Assembly (NCBI RefSeq): GCF_003261575.2
Contig: NZ_CP036175.1
Location: 2,542,001-2,606,000 of the forward strand
Source of the DNA: Klebsiella huaxiensis
Lineage (GTDB): Bacteria > Pseudomonadota > Gammaproteobacteria > Enterobacterales > Enterobacteriaceae
DNA length: 64,000 nucleotides
Direction: 5' to 3'
The notes under the pieces are model-generated. The model worked only from the letters and a program-made list of their open reading frames with translations. It was not told the DNA's origin and ran no database searches. Shown one piece after another: positions 50,711 through 59,603 of this stretch. A program made the translations under genes and the position numbers. Positions within the stretch are counted from its first letter, which is position 1, and each line of letters opens with the position of its first letter.

Positions 50711-51100
50711 CTACAGGTCAATAACGTTGCCTCTCGGCAGATTCAGCGACTTGCGCATGGCGGCGATAACCTCCGCTGGTTTAAGCAGCAGTGAATTAAT
50801 GCAGACGTTCAGAATACGACAGCCGTCGAAACGTGAGGGGTTATCGATCGTAATGTCGGAGGCAATAATAGCGAGCTCTGACTCGAAAATATCTTTATCG
50901 GTAATTGGGTTCTTAAGCCCCAGCACGCCCTGGGTTTCTATTTTGATCGCAAAGTGATACTGCTTCGCCAGTTTTTCCAGCTGCTCGGCGGCCATATAGG
51001 TGTGAGCCACGCCGGTCGCGCATGCGGTCACCGCCACAATATGCAGATTACGTTCGCTGGAGAAGGGCTGGATCTCATCTCTTCCTGCACGAGTGGTCAT
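50711..51100 (-). CDS. PTS fructose-like EIIB (FrwD/FrwB-like)
   Basis: A 129-residue EIIB with an N-terminal extension of about 18 residues, then the phospho-Cys loop VAVTACATGVAHTYMAAEQ and KIETQGVLGLKNPITDKDI. It serves EIIC copy 2. Its ATG overlaps the AraC stop (ATGA), so the regulator and transporter part are co-translated. It is the last gene of the four-gene operon, whereas in the first PTS set EIIB comes before EIIC. Confidence 0.9.
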   Translation of the reverse strand: MTTRAGRDEIQPFSSERNLHIVAVTACATGVAHTYMAAEQLEKLAKQYHFAIKIETQGVLGLKNPITDKDIFESELAIIASDITIDNPSRFDGCRILNVCINSLLLKPAEVIAAMRKSLNLPRGNVIDL

Positions 51101-51951
51101 AAGCTTGCTCCCTTATTTTTGCGCCGGTACTCGAGCGGCGTACAGTCGTTGATATCGCGAAATACCTTGCAGAAATAGTTGGTATCAGTGAAACCGCACT
51201 TCTCTGAAACCTCGTTTATTTTCAGATTGGTATTGGTTAGCAGCGCTTTCGAGCGCGAGATGCGGGCTAACTTGAGATATTCATTAAATTTCACGTCTGA
51301 CTCCTTCGAAAACAGACGCGACAGATAGCCGGGAGAGATATTAAAGGTCTCGGCGACGCTCTCCCGGCTAATGTCCGTGTGGTAGTGACTATCGATATGA
51401 CTCTTAATTTCGTCCAGCAGAGAGAAGGGGCCGCGCTGGTTATTCAGGCCATCGGTAATTTGATACAGCAGGTCGTTAATCAGCGCATAGACAATGTGGG
51501 CAAAGGTCTCGCCGGTATTGTCCTGCGCCCACGCCAGGGATTCGGCAAGTTCAAGCAGCCGGTCGCGAACCGTACTGCTGGAGTTTTGCAGATTATACTT
51601 CTCCACTTCTTTAAACTGCGTACCGTCCCAGTTGCTGATGCTAAAACCAACGTCCTGCTTCCAGAAAACCACCGACATGCAGATAACCGGGCTTTCCCAC
51701 TGCGGCGAATTCCAGCTGTTGGCGGGAATATAGGTGATGGTGCCGACCGGACGTTCATATTTAACGATTCGGTCCACGCCTTTCGGCAGCAGCATGCTGA
51801 GCGCACCCTTTACCGTCAGCTCGATGCGCGGTACGTGCAGATGATAGGCCATCGCCGGGGCCTGTGCGTTGCCGTTGGCCACCAGTAAGCCTTCGTTTAT
51901 CGAGCCCTGGGCGCTGAATTCACTGAGGATCGATTGAATAAAAGTCGCCAT
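51097..51951 (-). CDS. AraC-family regulator within the second PTS operon
   Basis: A 284-residue AraC-type protein: a cupin-like N-terminal domain (LHVPRIELTVKGALSMLLPKG) and a C-terminal double helix-turn-helix (VAETFNISPGYLSRLFSKE; INEVSEKCGFTDTNYFCKVFRDINDCTPLEYRR). It follows EIIC with a one-base gap and overlaps EIIB, so it is made with the transporter it presumably controls. E. coli keeps an AraC gene, yijO, next to frwD, a comparable setting. Sequence-level orthology to YijO is not established here. Confidence 0.87.
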   Translation of the reverse strand: MATFIQSILSEFSAQGSINEGLLVANGNAQAPAMAYHLHVPRIELTVKGALSMLLPKGVDRIVKYERPVGTITYIPANSWNSPQWESPVICMSVVFWKQDVGFSISNWDGTQFKEVEKYNLQNSSSTVRDRLLELAESLAWAQDNTGETFAHIVYALINDLLYQITDGLNNQRGPFSLLDEIKSHIDSHYHTDISRESVAETFNISPGYLSRLFSKESDVKFNEYLKLARISRSKALLTNTNLKINEVSEKCGFTDTNYFCKVFRDINDCTPLEYRRKNKGASL

Positions 51952-51952
51952 A

Positions 51953-52972
51953 TTATGCCCGTAGTTTGATAACGGTTTTCAGGACCTTCACCGCAACGGC
52001 GGTGGCGATGGTTCCGGCTATCACCGAGACGATATAACCAAAATGGTTACTGACCACCGGTAATACAATTAGCCCGCCCCAGGGCGCGGCGTTAGTTGCG
52101 CCAAACCATAAAGAAAGGATCGCCGCGACCGCGCTACCGAACATAATCGCCGGGATCACTCGTACCGGATCCGCCGCCGCAAACGGAATAGCCCCCTCCG
52201 TAATCCCCATAAAGCCCATAATCACGGCAGGTTTTCCGGCTTCCCGCTCAACATCATTAAAGATGTCTTTAAACAGAAAGGTCGCCAGCGCCAGCCCCAA
52301 CGGCGGCGTGCAGTCGGCGACGGCAACCGCCGCCATCAGCTGCGGATTCGTTGAGATCAGCGCAACGGCAAAGAAAAAGGCGGTTTTGTTCATTGGCCCG
52401 CCCATGTCGACGGCAATCATGCAGCCAAGAATAGTACCGAGGATAATAAACGACGCGCCCTGCATATTGCCAAGCCAGACGCTAAGCCACTTCATCACTC
52501 CGGCAATCGGATCGCCAATAATGTAATACACCGCCATACCGGTGAGGAATGTCCCGATCAGCGGAATAATAAATATCGGTAATACCATGCGCAGAAAATG
52601 GGGGATCTTGAGTCGGGCGATCAGGTTCAGCAGGACATAGACTACCAGCCCGGCAATAATCCCTGAGAGCATGCCGCCTAAAAATCCAGCGCCCATTTGA
52701 TACGCCATTAACCCGCCGATGGCACCCGGCGCGATGCCCGGTTTATCGACCATCGAATAAGCGATAAACCCTGACAGGATGGGAATAAACAGGGTTAAAC
52801 CCGCCATACCGATTTGCGACATGGCCTTCAGAAAGCCGTGGTCCGGTACTGCCGCTTCTCCGTTGAACATTACCGCCAGCGCCAGCAACACGCCTCCGGC
52901 CACCACGAATGGGATCATGTACGACACGCCGGTCATGAAATGCCGCTTGGTATTTTTTAATAGTTTTAACAT
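51953..52972 (-). CDS. PTS fructose-like EIIC permease, second set
   Basis: A 339-residue EIIC with about nine membrane segments: GVSYMIPFVVAGGVLLALAV, AVDMGGPMNKTAFFF and GITEGAIPFAAADP are the family marks. It resembles the EIIC at 42492 but is clearly diverged, so the two sets probably handle different sugars. GAGG precedes the ATG, 23 bases after the HPr-EI-EIIA stop. Confidence 0.91.
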   Translation of the reverse strand: MLKLLKNTKRHFMTGVSYMIPFVVAGGVLLALAVMFNGEAAVPDHGFLKAMSQIGMAGLTLFIPILSGFIAYSMVDKPGIAPGAIGGLMAYQMGAGFLGGMLSGIIAGLVVYVLLNLIARLKIPHFLRMVLPIFIIPLIGTFLTGMAVYYIIGDPIAGVMKWLSVWLGNMQGASFIILGTILGCMIAVDMGGPMNKTAFFFAVALISTNPQLMAAVAVADCTPPLGLALATFLFKDIFNDVEREAGKPAVIMGFMGITEGAIPFAAADPVRVIPAIMFGSAVAAILSLWFGATNAAPWGGLIVLPVVSNHFGYIVSVIAGTIATAVAVKVLKTVIKLRA

Positions 52973-52995
52973 GTCAGCCTCATAACGTTTGGTGA

Positions 52996-55497
52996 TCAGA
53001 AGGCCAGAGTTCTGGATATCAGGTTGTAGAGTGCTTTTGGGTTTTTCATTTCTTTGACCAGACTGACAAATTCATCATTCATCAGCATACGCGCCAGGGT
53101 GGAGAAATATTTCATATGCTCATTATCCTGCGCGGAATTGCTGATCGTCAGCATAAACAGGGTATCTACCATCACGTCGCCCCAGGCTATCGGTTGCTTA
53201 AGCGTTGCGATGCTAATAGCAGAGTCGTGGATGTAGTCCGTTTGGGCGTGGGGGATGGCAAACCCCGAGCCGACAACGGTAGGAAAAGGCACTTCCCGGG
53301 CCCAGATGTCGTCACATAGTCTGTCCCGTTCATCGGTACGCTCACGCAGCCACAGGTTATCGACCATCATTTTGATCGCTTCGTTTTTATCGGCGGCGTC
53401 AATATTCCACAGGATCATCTCCGGTGACAGAAGCGGTTTTTTCGCCACTCCGCCGCCCGAGCTTTGCAGTATGGCTTTGACCTGGTCTGCGCGTTGGCTC
53501 GCGAGCAGGGTTTGCGTGAGCGTCTGGCAATCGGCAACGTTAAGCTTTCTGAGCGCATTTTTAATCCCTGGGATTGCGGCGCAGTTCATACTCAATTCAT
53601 CAAAACCGATGCCGATGAGCAGGGGGAGAATGGGGGCGTCGGCGGCTAGTTCGCCGCATAGCCCGATAGGCTTTCCGGCGCGGTGTGCCTCGCTGACCGC
53701 AAACTGCAGGGCGCGTAAAAACGGCGGCGCGTAGCTGTCGTAGAGGCTCTTTACCTGAGTATTTCCTCGGTCGGCGGCGAAAAAGTACTGCGTCAGGTCG
53801 TTACTGCCAACGCTGAAAAAATCGGCGTGTTCAGCCATTTCCGCCATTGCGAACAGCACCGAGGGAACTTCCAGCATGATACCGAGCGCGATCGCTTCAT
53901 CGAATGCCAGCCCTTCACCGCGCATCTCCTGTTTGACCGACTCCAGTACCTCCCGGCACCAGATAAGTTCTTCAACTCGCGTAATCATCGGCAACATGAT
54001 TTTGGCCTGACCTGCCGCCGATGCGATAAGAATCGCCTTCAACTGGGCAACGAAAAGGTCGCGATAGTGCGGATAGGTACGCACTGCCCGGAAGCCGAGA
54101 AACGGGTTCTTTTCTTTGTCGCTGCTAAGGTATTCGACGGGCTTATCACCGCCGATGTCAAAGGTGCGAAAGATAACCGTTTTACCCGCAGCCAGAATCA
54201 CCACCTGTGTGTAAAGGTCGGCCAACTCCTTGCTGGTGGGGGGCGTATCGCGGCCCATAAAGGTTATCTCAGTGCGAAACAGCCCGATGCTTTGTGCGCC
54301 ATTATCAAAGGCGGCCTGTGCTTCGGCGAGGCTGGCAATGTTCGCAGCGATCTCAATGCGCTGCCCGTCGCCGGTCTGTGCCGGCGTTGAAGCGTTTGCT
54401 CGTAACAACTGCTGCATGGCCTGCTGTACGGCAATTTCCTGACGGTAATAGCGCAGCATCTTCTCATCCGGATGGGTAATCAGAATTCCGGGCTCGCCAT
54501 CAATAATTATCTGCCGCTCAGGCTCAAGCGTGAGCGACGACATATCGATATCAGTCAGGGTTGGAATACTCAATGCTCGCGCCAGGATCGCCGTGTGCGA
54601 TGTTTTTCCCGTGGACGATAGCACCAGACCGACGATCCGGTTTCTGTCGAGAGCCAGAAACTGGCTGGGTGTCAGGTGGTTGGCGAACACAATCGCCGGT
54701 TCTTTGAGCGTAAGCGGCGAGTGTGCCAGCGCCTGTTCGCCATACAGCGTGCAAATAAGCTGCGTGGCGATGTCGAGGATATCCAGCGTTCGCTCCTGAA
54801 TATAATGGCTGGATGAGCGCTCAAGCATGTGGCAAAAATCGAGAGCGGCCTGGGCGATGGCGGACCAGGCATTGATATTGTTATTAAGATAACCGATCGC
54901 CTTATCCCGAAAGGTCATGTCGGTAATTAGCGAGAGATGGGCTTCGATAAGCTCGCGTTCAACGCTGTGGGTTTGTCCAAGGGCCGTCTCTTTTTCTGCG
55001 CGCAAAGTGTCTAAACCAGCGATAAGTCGGGCCATTTCATCTTCAAGGCGATCAATGTGGCCCGGATTTCGCGCGATGATGTCGGCGAAAGTGAGGCTTT
55101 GCACTACCCGTGGTTTGGCGATCGCCGCGCCTTTATTTATGCGGGTTCCCTGAATAACCTGCGGGTTCAGCTCCCGCAGGCAGCGGGGCAGATAGCCCAG
55201 GCTGGTCACTGGTTCAGGTGCAAGGCTAAATGTCGGCAGGTCGCAAAGCAGAGCGTGAAGCTGTGCGGCGGCGTTCTGTTCATCATTGCCGCTCAGTGAG
55301 ATACGACATTCGTCATTTAACAGCGTGTCGGTAGCTATCAGCGAAAGGGCGCTTTTCGCGTTGGCCTGCAGGCCGGTGCGGGTGTTCTCCCAGTCGATAG
55401 TGGCCTGGAATAAATGACATAATCGCGCGATGTATCCAGCAGGCCTGGCGTGTATACCTTCACTTAGCTCGCATATATAAGTTAGGACCACCGCCAT
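52996..55497 (-). CDS. Multiphosphoryl transfer protein HPr-EI-EIIA (FrwA/PtsA-like), copy 2
   Basis: An 833-residue paralogue of the protein at 44149 and the same length as E. coli PtsA/FrwA as I recall it. Order and active sites are intact: HPr His in EGIHARPAG, enzyme I phospho-His in GKTSHTAILARALSIP, PEP-site FRTFDIGGDKPVEYL and FSVGSNDLTQYFFAADRGN, and EIIA His in GSGFAIPHAQTD. AGGAGT lies before the ATG. It heads the EIIC-AraC-EIIB operon. The two copies share promoter sequence, so they arose by duplication of a gene with its upstream region. Confidence 0.92.
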   Translation of the reverse strand: MAVVLTYICELSEGIHARPAGYIARLCHLFQATIDWENTRTGLQANAKSALSLIATDTLLNDECRISLSGNDEQNAAAQLHALLCDLPTFSLAPEPVTSLGYLPRCLRELNPQVIQGTRINKGAAIAKPRVVQSLTFADIIARNPGHIDRLEDEMARLIAGLDTLRAEKETALGQTHSVERELIEAHLSLITDMTFRDKAIGYLNNNINAWSAIAQAALDFCHMLERSSSHYIQERTLDILDIATQLICTLYGEQALAHSPLTLKEPAIVFANHLTPSQFLALDRNRIVGLVLSSTGKTSHTAILARALSIPTLTDIDMSSLTLEPERQIIIDGEPGILITHPDEKMLRYYRQEIAVQQAMQQLLRANASTPAQTGDGQRIEIAANIASLAEAQAAFDNGAQSIGLFRTEITFMGRDTPPTSKELADLYTQVVILAAGKTVIFRTFDIGGDKPVEYLSSDKEKNPFLGFRAVRTYPHYRDLFVAQLKAILIASAAGQAKIMLPMITRVEELIWCREVLESVKQEMRGEGLAFDEAIALGIMLEVPSVLFAMAEMAEHADFFSVGSNDLTQYFFAADRGNTQVKSLYDSYAPPFLRALQFAVSEAHRAGKPIGLCGELAADAPILPLLIGIGFDELSMNCAAIPGIKNALRKLNVADCQTLTQTLLASQRADQVKAILQSSGGGVAKKPLLSPEMILWNIDAADKNEAIKMMVDNLWLRERTDERDRLCDDIWAREVPFPTVVGSGFAIPHAQTDYIHDSAISIATLKQPIAWGDVMVDTLFMLTISNSAQDNEHMKYFSTLARMLMNDEFVSLVKEMKNPKALYNLISRTLAF

Positions 55498-55581
55498 TTC
55501 GACTCCTGAGCGCTTTCGTGCACGACAATGAACTGCTGGATCCCGCTATCTTTCCCTGTTCGTGCTGGTGATGACATAGTA

Positions 55582-55639
55582 AAAAAGTCACCTTTACTTA
55601 AAAATAGTAACCTGATTGTGATTTTGTGACTTTTGTCAT
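55582..55639 (-). promoter_or_regulatory. Upstream block conserved with HPr-EI-EIIA copy 1, with CRP-like site
   Basis: Ungapped partner of 46771-46828 (43 of 58 positions agree), 85-142 bases before the start of copy 2 in gene orientation. TGTGACTTTTGTCATA (55625-55640) is a CRP-like site with one weak half, placed as the corresponding TGTGATCGCAGTCATG in copy 1. Confidence 0.6.
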
Positions 55640-55640
55640 A

Positions 55641-55910
55641 TTTATAGCGGATGAATCCTCGGCTTATTTCTTTGATTTACGTTGCTTTTTTGTTTCTGAG
55701 TTTTACGATGAGTTTGAGATGTGGGTCACAAATTTTAAGCGGAAGGATGGATTAATTAGTGCGAATTCTACTTATAGAAAACGACTTCACGGCGTTGCTC
55801 GTGGCAGGTATTTTTTTTCATTGGGGAAAGCCAAATATTCGGGGTGGATATCCTAAGACTTCTGGCAGCATTAATTATGCTGGGCGGGAGGGCCAGCATT
55901 TTGGGTAATT
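55641..55910. other. AT-rich gap, no gene seen
   Basis: About 270 bases between the second PTS operon promoter and the cold-shock gene. Short frames exist on the plus strand, but none has a good ribosome site, a recognisable domain or normal codon use. Confidence 0.5.
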
Positions 55911-56123
55911 TCAGGAAAGATAAACATTCGCGGCGGTCGGACCACACAGTCCGTTTACTCGACGAAACTCTACGCGAATACCGGGACGGATTGTGGTTGA
56001 CTCACCGGGGGATAATGCGGAAATATGAACCTGAACGTCTTTACGACCATCGGAGGGGATTATCAGACCTTTGCCTGTTTTACTATCAAATGTTTTGACA
56101 ATACCTGTCATTTTTTGGAACAA
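55911..56123 (-). CDS. cspH: Cold-shock-like protein CspH
   Basis: A 70-residue cold-shock-domain protein close to E. coli CspH in length and sequence: MTGIVKTFDSKTGKGLIIPS, DVQVHISALSPGE and the VNGLCGPTAANVYLS ending. RNP1 (KGLIIPS) is weaker than the KGFGFI of CspA, as in CspH/CspF. The full-length start is TTG at 56123 with AAGG about eight bases upstream; the first ATG, four codons in, is the alternative. The cold-shock partner YmcF-like gene lies upstream on the same strand. Confidence 0.85.
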   Translation of the reverse strand: MFQKMTGIVKTFDSKTGKGLIIPSDGRKDVQVHISALSPGESTTIRPGIRVEFRRVNGLCGPTAANVYLS

Positions 56124-56196
56124 AGAAATACCTTTTAAATATGCAAGCCGGGACGGCTATACAGTAAGTAAACGGGATGTCTATTTAAATCGAAAT

Positions 56197-56216
56197 AAAA
56201 CCCGCATGCTTGCGGG
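56197..56216 (-). terminator. Intrinsic terminator downstream of the zinc-ribbon gene
   Basis: On the minus strand CCCGCA-AGCA-TGCGGG is followed by TTTTATTT. It separates the zinc-ribbon gene from cspH. Confidence 0.75.
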
Positions 56217-56309
56217 CTTTACCGCAGCCCAAAAAATTTAAACGCGTTATCAGCGCTGGCTGATTATTGTTCAATCATGCGAAGCAATCGGCATCTGGTA
56301 AGGGATAGG

Positions 56310-56480
56310 TTATGCGGCGGTTCTGGATGAAGACTGGAAGAGCTTATGGCAATAGGGGCAAATGAGCTGAGCACCTTTTTGTACTCGGCTAAAACTGTGC
56401 TCTGAATCCTGGGAGCAATTAGGACAGGAGCATTTTACGAGATAATTACGGCGAGTTTTAGCATCTTTGCGTTCTGACAT
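56310..56480 (-). CDS. ymcF: Small zinc-ribbon protein, YmcF-like (cold shock)
   Basis: A 56-residue protein with two Cys pairs, CSCPNC and CPYC, in the middle and near the end, forming a probable zinc ribbon; the N-terminus is basic (MSERKDAKTRRN). The ATG at 56480 follows AGGAA at a normal distance and is preferred to an upstream in-frame start. It resembles the cold-shock small protein YmcF that accompanies csp genes in E. coli; the pairing with cspH supports this. Identification is moderate. Confidence 0.65.
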   Translation of the reverse strand: MSERKDAKTRRNYLVKCSCPNCSQDSEHSFSRVQKGAQLICPYCHKLFQSSSRTAA

Positions 56481-56654
56481 ATGATATTTCCTGATTGAAG
56501 GGCTTACGACCATACAGTACTTTGCTGTAAATAGCTCTTTCTGATTACCCTGTGGTGGAAATAGTTGCTATTAGCCTGGTGTTAAAAGCAGGCATATTGA
56601 AGTATTCACCATACTGGCTCGTATAGAGCCAGCATCTGAATTTGTTTGAATTCA

Positions 56655-57503
56655 TTATCTCTGCGTTTCCGCTTCGATGAATTTCACCACCGAATCCTGG
56701 TCACAGGAGGGGATTACCTGCGTTGCTAGCTTTTTGGCTTCCGGAATCGCATTTTGCGGAACGTAGCATCGATCGGCGCTGGCAAGCATCGGCAGATCGT
56801 TATAGTTATCGCCAAAAGCCACCACTTCATCAACGCCCAGATGCTGTTTGAGATGGTGAATTGCCGAGTGCTTAGATGTTGAATCGGTAAGAATATTCAT
56901 AAAATAAACATCGCCCTGCGCGTGATACAGGTCACGATTTAACAGGCAGTGAATATCATGAATGGTATTGACCGACTTTTGCAGCGGCGTCAGTCTGTCG
57001 TACTCATCGTAGGCGACAAAATACAACGGTAGGTATTCTGGTGGTAGCGCTGAGAAGTGCTCAATTTTAAAAATATTGTCTTTTAAAAAGGGTGCTTTGC
57101 TCTTAATAAAATGCTGGCTTAGGGCATGGCTTTTCGCGGTATAAAAAAGCGCATATTCGCTACCGTTGATGCAGTACAGGAAGCCGTCATTATTGAACTC
57201 ATTCAGCTTTTCCGCTATCTGCTCAATAAGTCGTTGCGGCAGGACGGAGGCCTGAATAATGGTGTCGGTCTGCATATCAAAGGTTAACAGACCGTCGCTG
57301 AATACGCCCGGGCAGGAAAACTTAGCATCACCCAACAGCATTTTGACTGAGCTTAACGTTCTGCCGGTGGCGCAAGTAAACAGAATGCCATTTTTAGCGA
57401 AGTTGCTAATGGCTTCACGGGTATAGGCGGAAAGTTTTCCTTCTTTGTTGAGCAGAGTTCCGTCAAGATCGCTGATATAAAGGGTTTTCTTTATTTTAGT
57501 CAT
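56655..57503 (-). CDS. Cof/YidA-type HAD phosphatase
   Basis: A 282-residue Cof-subfamily phosphatase. Catalytic Asp pair in ISDLDGTLLN, motif II Thr/Ser near FTCATGRT, cap domain (about 85-200) and motif III/IV in VVAFGDNYNDLPML with the preceding conserved Lys. Members hydrolyse phosphosugars and nucleotides. It overlaps the end of the gntR gene by eight bases and so is co-expressed with the regulator of the glycoside locus; it may remove a phosphorylated sugar intermediate. ATG at 57509 is an alternative start. Confidence 0.87.
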   Translation of the reverse strand: MTKIKKTLYISDLDGTLLNKEGKLSAYTREAISNFAKNGILFTCATGRTLSSVKMLLGDAKFSCPGVFSDGLLTFDMQTDTIIQASVLPQRLIEQIAEKLNEFNNDGFLYCINGSEYALFYTAKSHALSQHFIKSKAPFLKDNIFKIEHFSALPPEYLPLYFVAYDEYDRLTPLQKSVNTIHDIHCLLNRDLYHAQGDVYFMNILTDSTSKHSAIHHLKQHLGVDEVVAFGDNYNDLPMLASADRCYVPQNAIPEAKKLATQVIPSCDQDSVVKFIEAETQR

Positions 57504-58260
57504 CGGCATATACCGTCATTGAAAACTGATAGAATTTGGGATTCATAGTGGCGACGAAATATTCAGCCGCTTGATCGTTATCCATAAAGGCTACTCGTGA
57601 GACCGAAATAATGGCGGAGCCAACCGGCAATCCAAGGTGGAGAGACTCTTCAATTGTTGAATTTCTCACCTGCAGCTGCTGCTCACCTTTATAAATCGGA
57701 TGCGGGAGCGATTTATCAAATAGCGTCATCAGGGAGTGAGATAAATCATAGGTTTCAAGTTCAGGCAATAACGCGACCGGAACCCAAGATACCTGGTGAG
57801 CAATTGGCTGCTCGGCAGCGTAGTGCAGCCGTTCAATGCAAAAGCACTCCGAGTCTGCGGGCAGCTTCAGTTCTGCGTTTACCCGTTCATTGACTATCCG
57901 ACTAAAGTTAATTGTCCTGGTTGAAGGTTTCATACCCGCAGCCAGAAGATCATCGGTAAAGAATCCGCGCAGACGATTTAAACGCTGGACCGGCGGTAAT
58001 TTCCGCAAGCGTAGTCTGCCGCGTGATTTTGGCCGAACCACGATATTTTCACTAATCAGCGCATCGAGCGCGCGCCTGACGGTAATACGGCTGACGCCAA
58101 ATTTCTCAGTGATTTCTTTTTCCGTAGGGAGATCGTCCTCTACGTTGAAGGATTGATGGAACCAGTTTTCCAGCAAATCACGTAGTTGATGGAAGAGCGG
58201 AACCGGGCTTGAGACGTCCAGCAGGGAATAATTTCCTTCAGATTCATTTGGTAACGACAA
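57496..58260 (-). CDS. GntR/HutC-family repressor (UTRA domain)
   Basis: A 254-residue regulator: winged HTH (about 20-85; LPTEKEITEKFGVSRITVRRAL) and a UTRA ligand-binding domain (about 105-245; FTDDLLAAGMKPSTR, IERLHYAAEQPIAHQVSWVP). UTRA repressors usually respond to a phosphorylated sugar. The start is read as TTG at 58260 because GAGG lies eight bases upstream; the first ATG (58311) would put a likely operator inside the coding region. It is divergent from the GH88 gene and shares a motif upstream of the CoA-transferase, so it likely controls both. Confidence 0.85.
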   Translation of the reverse strand: MSLPNESEGNYSLLDVSSPVPLFHQLRDLLENWFHQSFNVEDDLPTEKEITEKFGVSRITVRRALDALISENIVVRPKSRGRLRLRKLPPVQRLNRLRGFFTDDLLAAGMKPSTRTINFSRIVNERVNAELKLPADSECFCIERLHYAAEQPIAHQVSWVPVALLPELETYDLSHSLMTLFDKSLPHPIYKGEQQLQVRNSTIEESLHLGLPVGSAIISVSRVAFMDNDQAAEYFVATMNPKFYQFSMTVYADD

Positions 58261-58289
58261 AGCACGACCTCGATTTCTCTGTAATACAC

Positions 58290-58305
58290 TAATGTTATAT
58301 GTATA
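58290..58305. promoter_or_regulatory. Candidate GntR operator at its own promoter
   Basis: TAATGTTATATGTATA, containing GTTATA-TG-TATAGC arms. The first 13 bases recur on the opposite strand at 63306-63318 before the CoA-transferase operon. Autoregulation is the simple reading. Confidence 0.55.
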
Positions 58306-58342
58306 GCACATTCGGACTCAGAAAAAATGACTTTAGCTGCAG

Positions 58343-58358
58343 GGTAATCAGGATCACA
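58343..58358. promoter_or_regulatory. Possible CRP site in the gntR/GH88 promoter region
   Basis: GGTAATCAGGATCACA: one perfect TCACA half and a three-of-five left half at the correct spacing, about 87 bases before the GH88 start. Catabolite repression of the glycoside hydrolase would fit its role. Confidence 0.4.
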
Positions 58359-58444
58359 TTTTTTTTCTCTTTATTTGACTCAATGTCATAACATAAATAC
58401 ATTGATGGTGAGTTACTAAATTCTTATTGAAAAGAGAGGAAAAA

Positions 58445-59506
58445 ATGGACTGGCTAGATACAGCTATCACCGTTTGTACACGTAAAGCACAGCGCAATGC
58501 GGCAAAATTTACCGATTTTCCCCATGTTACAGAGCAGGGGAAATACGGCTTCACTCCTGACGGCGTGTGGACAGGTGGCTTCTGGGCTGGAGTCTTGTGG
58601 TTGAGCTGGCAGCACACTCAGGATCCGCAACTGCTGGAACGCGCAACGTACTTCACCCAGCGCTTACTGCCGCGCGCGCAGGATGCCTGTAATCATGATT
58701 TGGGCTTTATGTTTTATCCTGGCGCCATTACCGGCTGGCGGCTGACAGGAAATGAAGAATGGAAGCAGGCGGCGATTCAGGCTGCGCACAGCCTGGCGGC
58801 TCAGTTTAATCCGCTGGGGGGATTTATTCCCGGCTGGGGATTCTTCGGCGGTAAAGAGTGGTCGAACAGTGTGCTGATCGATACCCTGATGAACCTGCCG
58901 CTGTTGGTCTGGGCGGTTAAGCAGGGAGCTGCTCCTGAATTGCTTAACGTGGTACGCATTCATACGCAAAAAGCGCTTTCCCACCATCTGCGTGCAAACG
59001 GCTCCGTATATCATGTTTTCCATTTTGATGAGAACGGAAACGGGGTGCGCGGCGATACTTATCAGGGGCTACGGGCGGACAGCTGCTGGGCCAGAGGACA
59101 GGGCTGGGCGGTTGCGGGCCTGGCTATGCTGGCGGCGGAACTGGATGATGCCGTCTATCTAGCCGCCGCAGAAAAGGTGGCAAACTTTATCATCGACAAC
59201 CTGCCTTCAGACCATATCCCGCAGTGGGATTATGATGCCGACGCTGATTCTCCCAAAGATGCATCCGCAGGGGCGATTAGCGCGTATGGGCTGCTCAGAC
59301 TGTATAAGTTGACAGGCAAGGATCGGTATAAGTCGGCGGCGGTTCTGATGCTGCAGGCCCTCAGCCGTGATTGTCTGCTGGAAGAACATGAGGGAATACT
59401 GGCCCATTCAACCGCCGATTTGCCGCATGGTTTAGGTATCGATCAGGCCACCGGATACGGCGATTATTATTTTCTGAAAGCGCTGATGGAATTAAAGAAC
59501 CTGTAG
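58445..59506 (+). CDS. GH88 unsaturated glucuronyl hydrolase
   Basis: A 353-residue (alpha/alpha)6-barrel glycoside hydrolase family 88 enzyme that releases unsaturated uronic acid (delta-4,5) from the disaccharides produced by polysaccharide lyases on glycosaminoglycans or gellan/xanthan-type polymers. The two catalytic Asp residues are visible: D85 in NHDLGFMF and D146 in LIDTLMNLPLL; SPKDASAGAISAYGLL and GYGDYYFLKAL are family marks. It has no signal peptide, so it acts after import of the disaccharide. AGAGAGG precedes the ATG. A mannose-family PTS component downstream may do that import. Confidence 0.9.
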   Translation: MDWLDTAITVCTRKAQRNAAKFTDFPHVTEQGKYGFTPDGVWTGGFWAGVLWLSWQHTQDPQLLERATYFTQRLLPRAQDACNHDLGFMFYPGAITGWRLTGNEEWKQAAIQAAHSLAAQFNPLGGFIPGWGFFGGKEWSNSVLIDTLMNLPLLVWAVKQGAAPELLNVVRIHTQKALSHHLRANGSVYHVFHFDENGNGVRGDTYQGLRADSCWARGQGWAVAGLAMLAAELDDAVYLAAAEKVANFIIDNLPSDHIPQWDYDADADSPKDASAGAISAYGLLRLYKLTGKDRYKSAAVLMLQALSRDCLLEEHEGILAHSTADLPHGLGIDQATGYGDYYFLKALMELKNL

Positions 59507-59527
59507 TGATTCACCGCGATTAAATAT

Positions 59528-59555
59528 AAAAAGGCCTGTTGCTACAGGCCTTTTT
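59528..59555. terminator. Bidirectional intrinsic terminator
   Basis: AAAAAGGCCTGT-TGCT-ACAGGCCTTTTT: a 9-base perfect stem with A and T runs on both sides, ending transcripts from the GH88 gene and from the convergent MFS gene. Confidence 0.9.
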
Positions 59556-59603
59556 GTGTTGCGTATTAACTGTAGGCCCGTTTACACAGGCCTGTATTTA
59601 CTA

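Noticed and set aside
55626..55856. A 76-codon plus-strand frame in the AT-rich gap before cspH
   Set aside because: No ribosome site, no known domain, and overlap with the second PTS promoter block; treated as non-coding.
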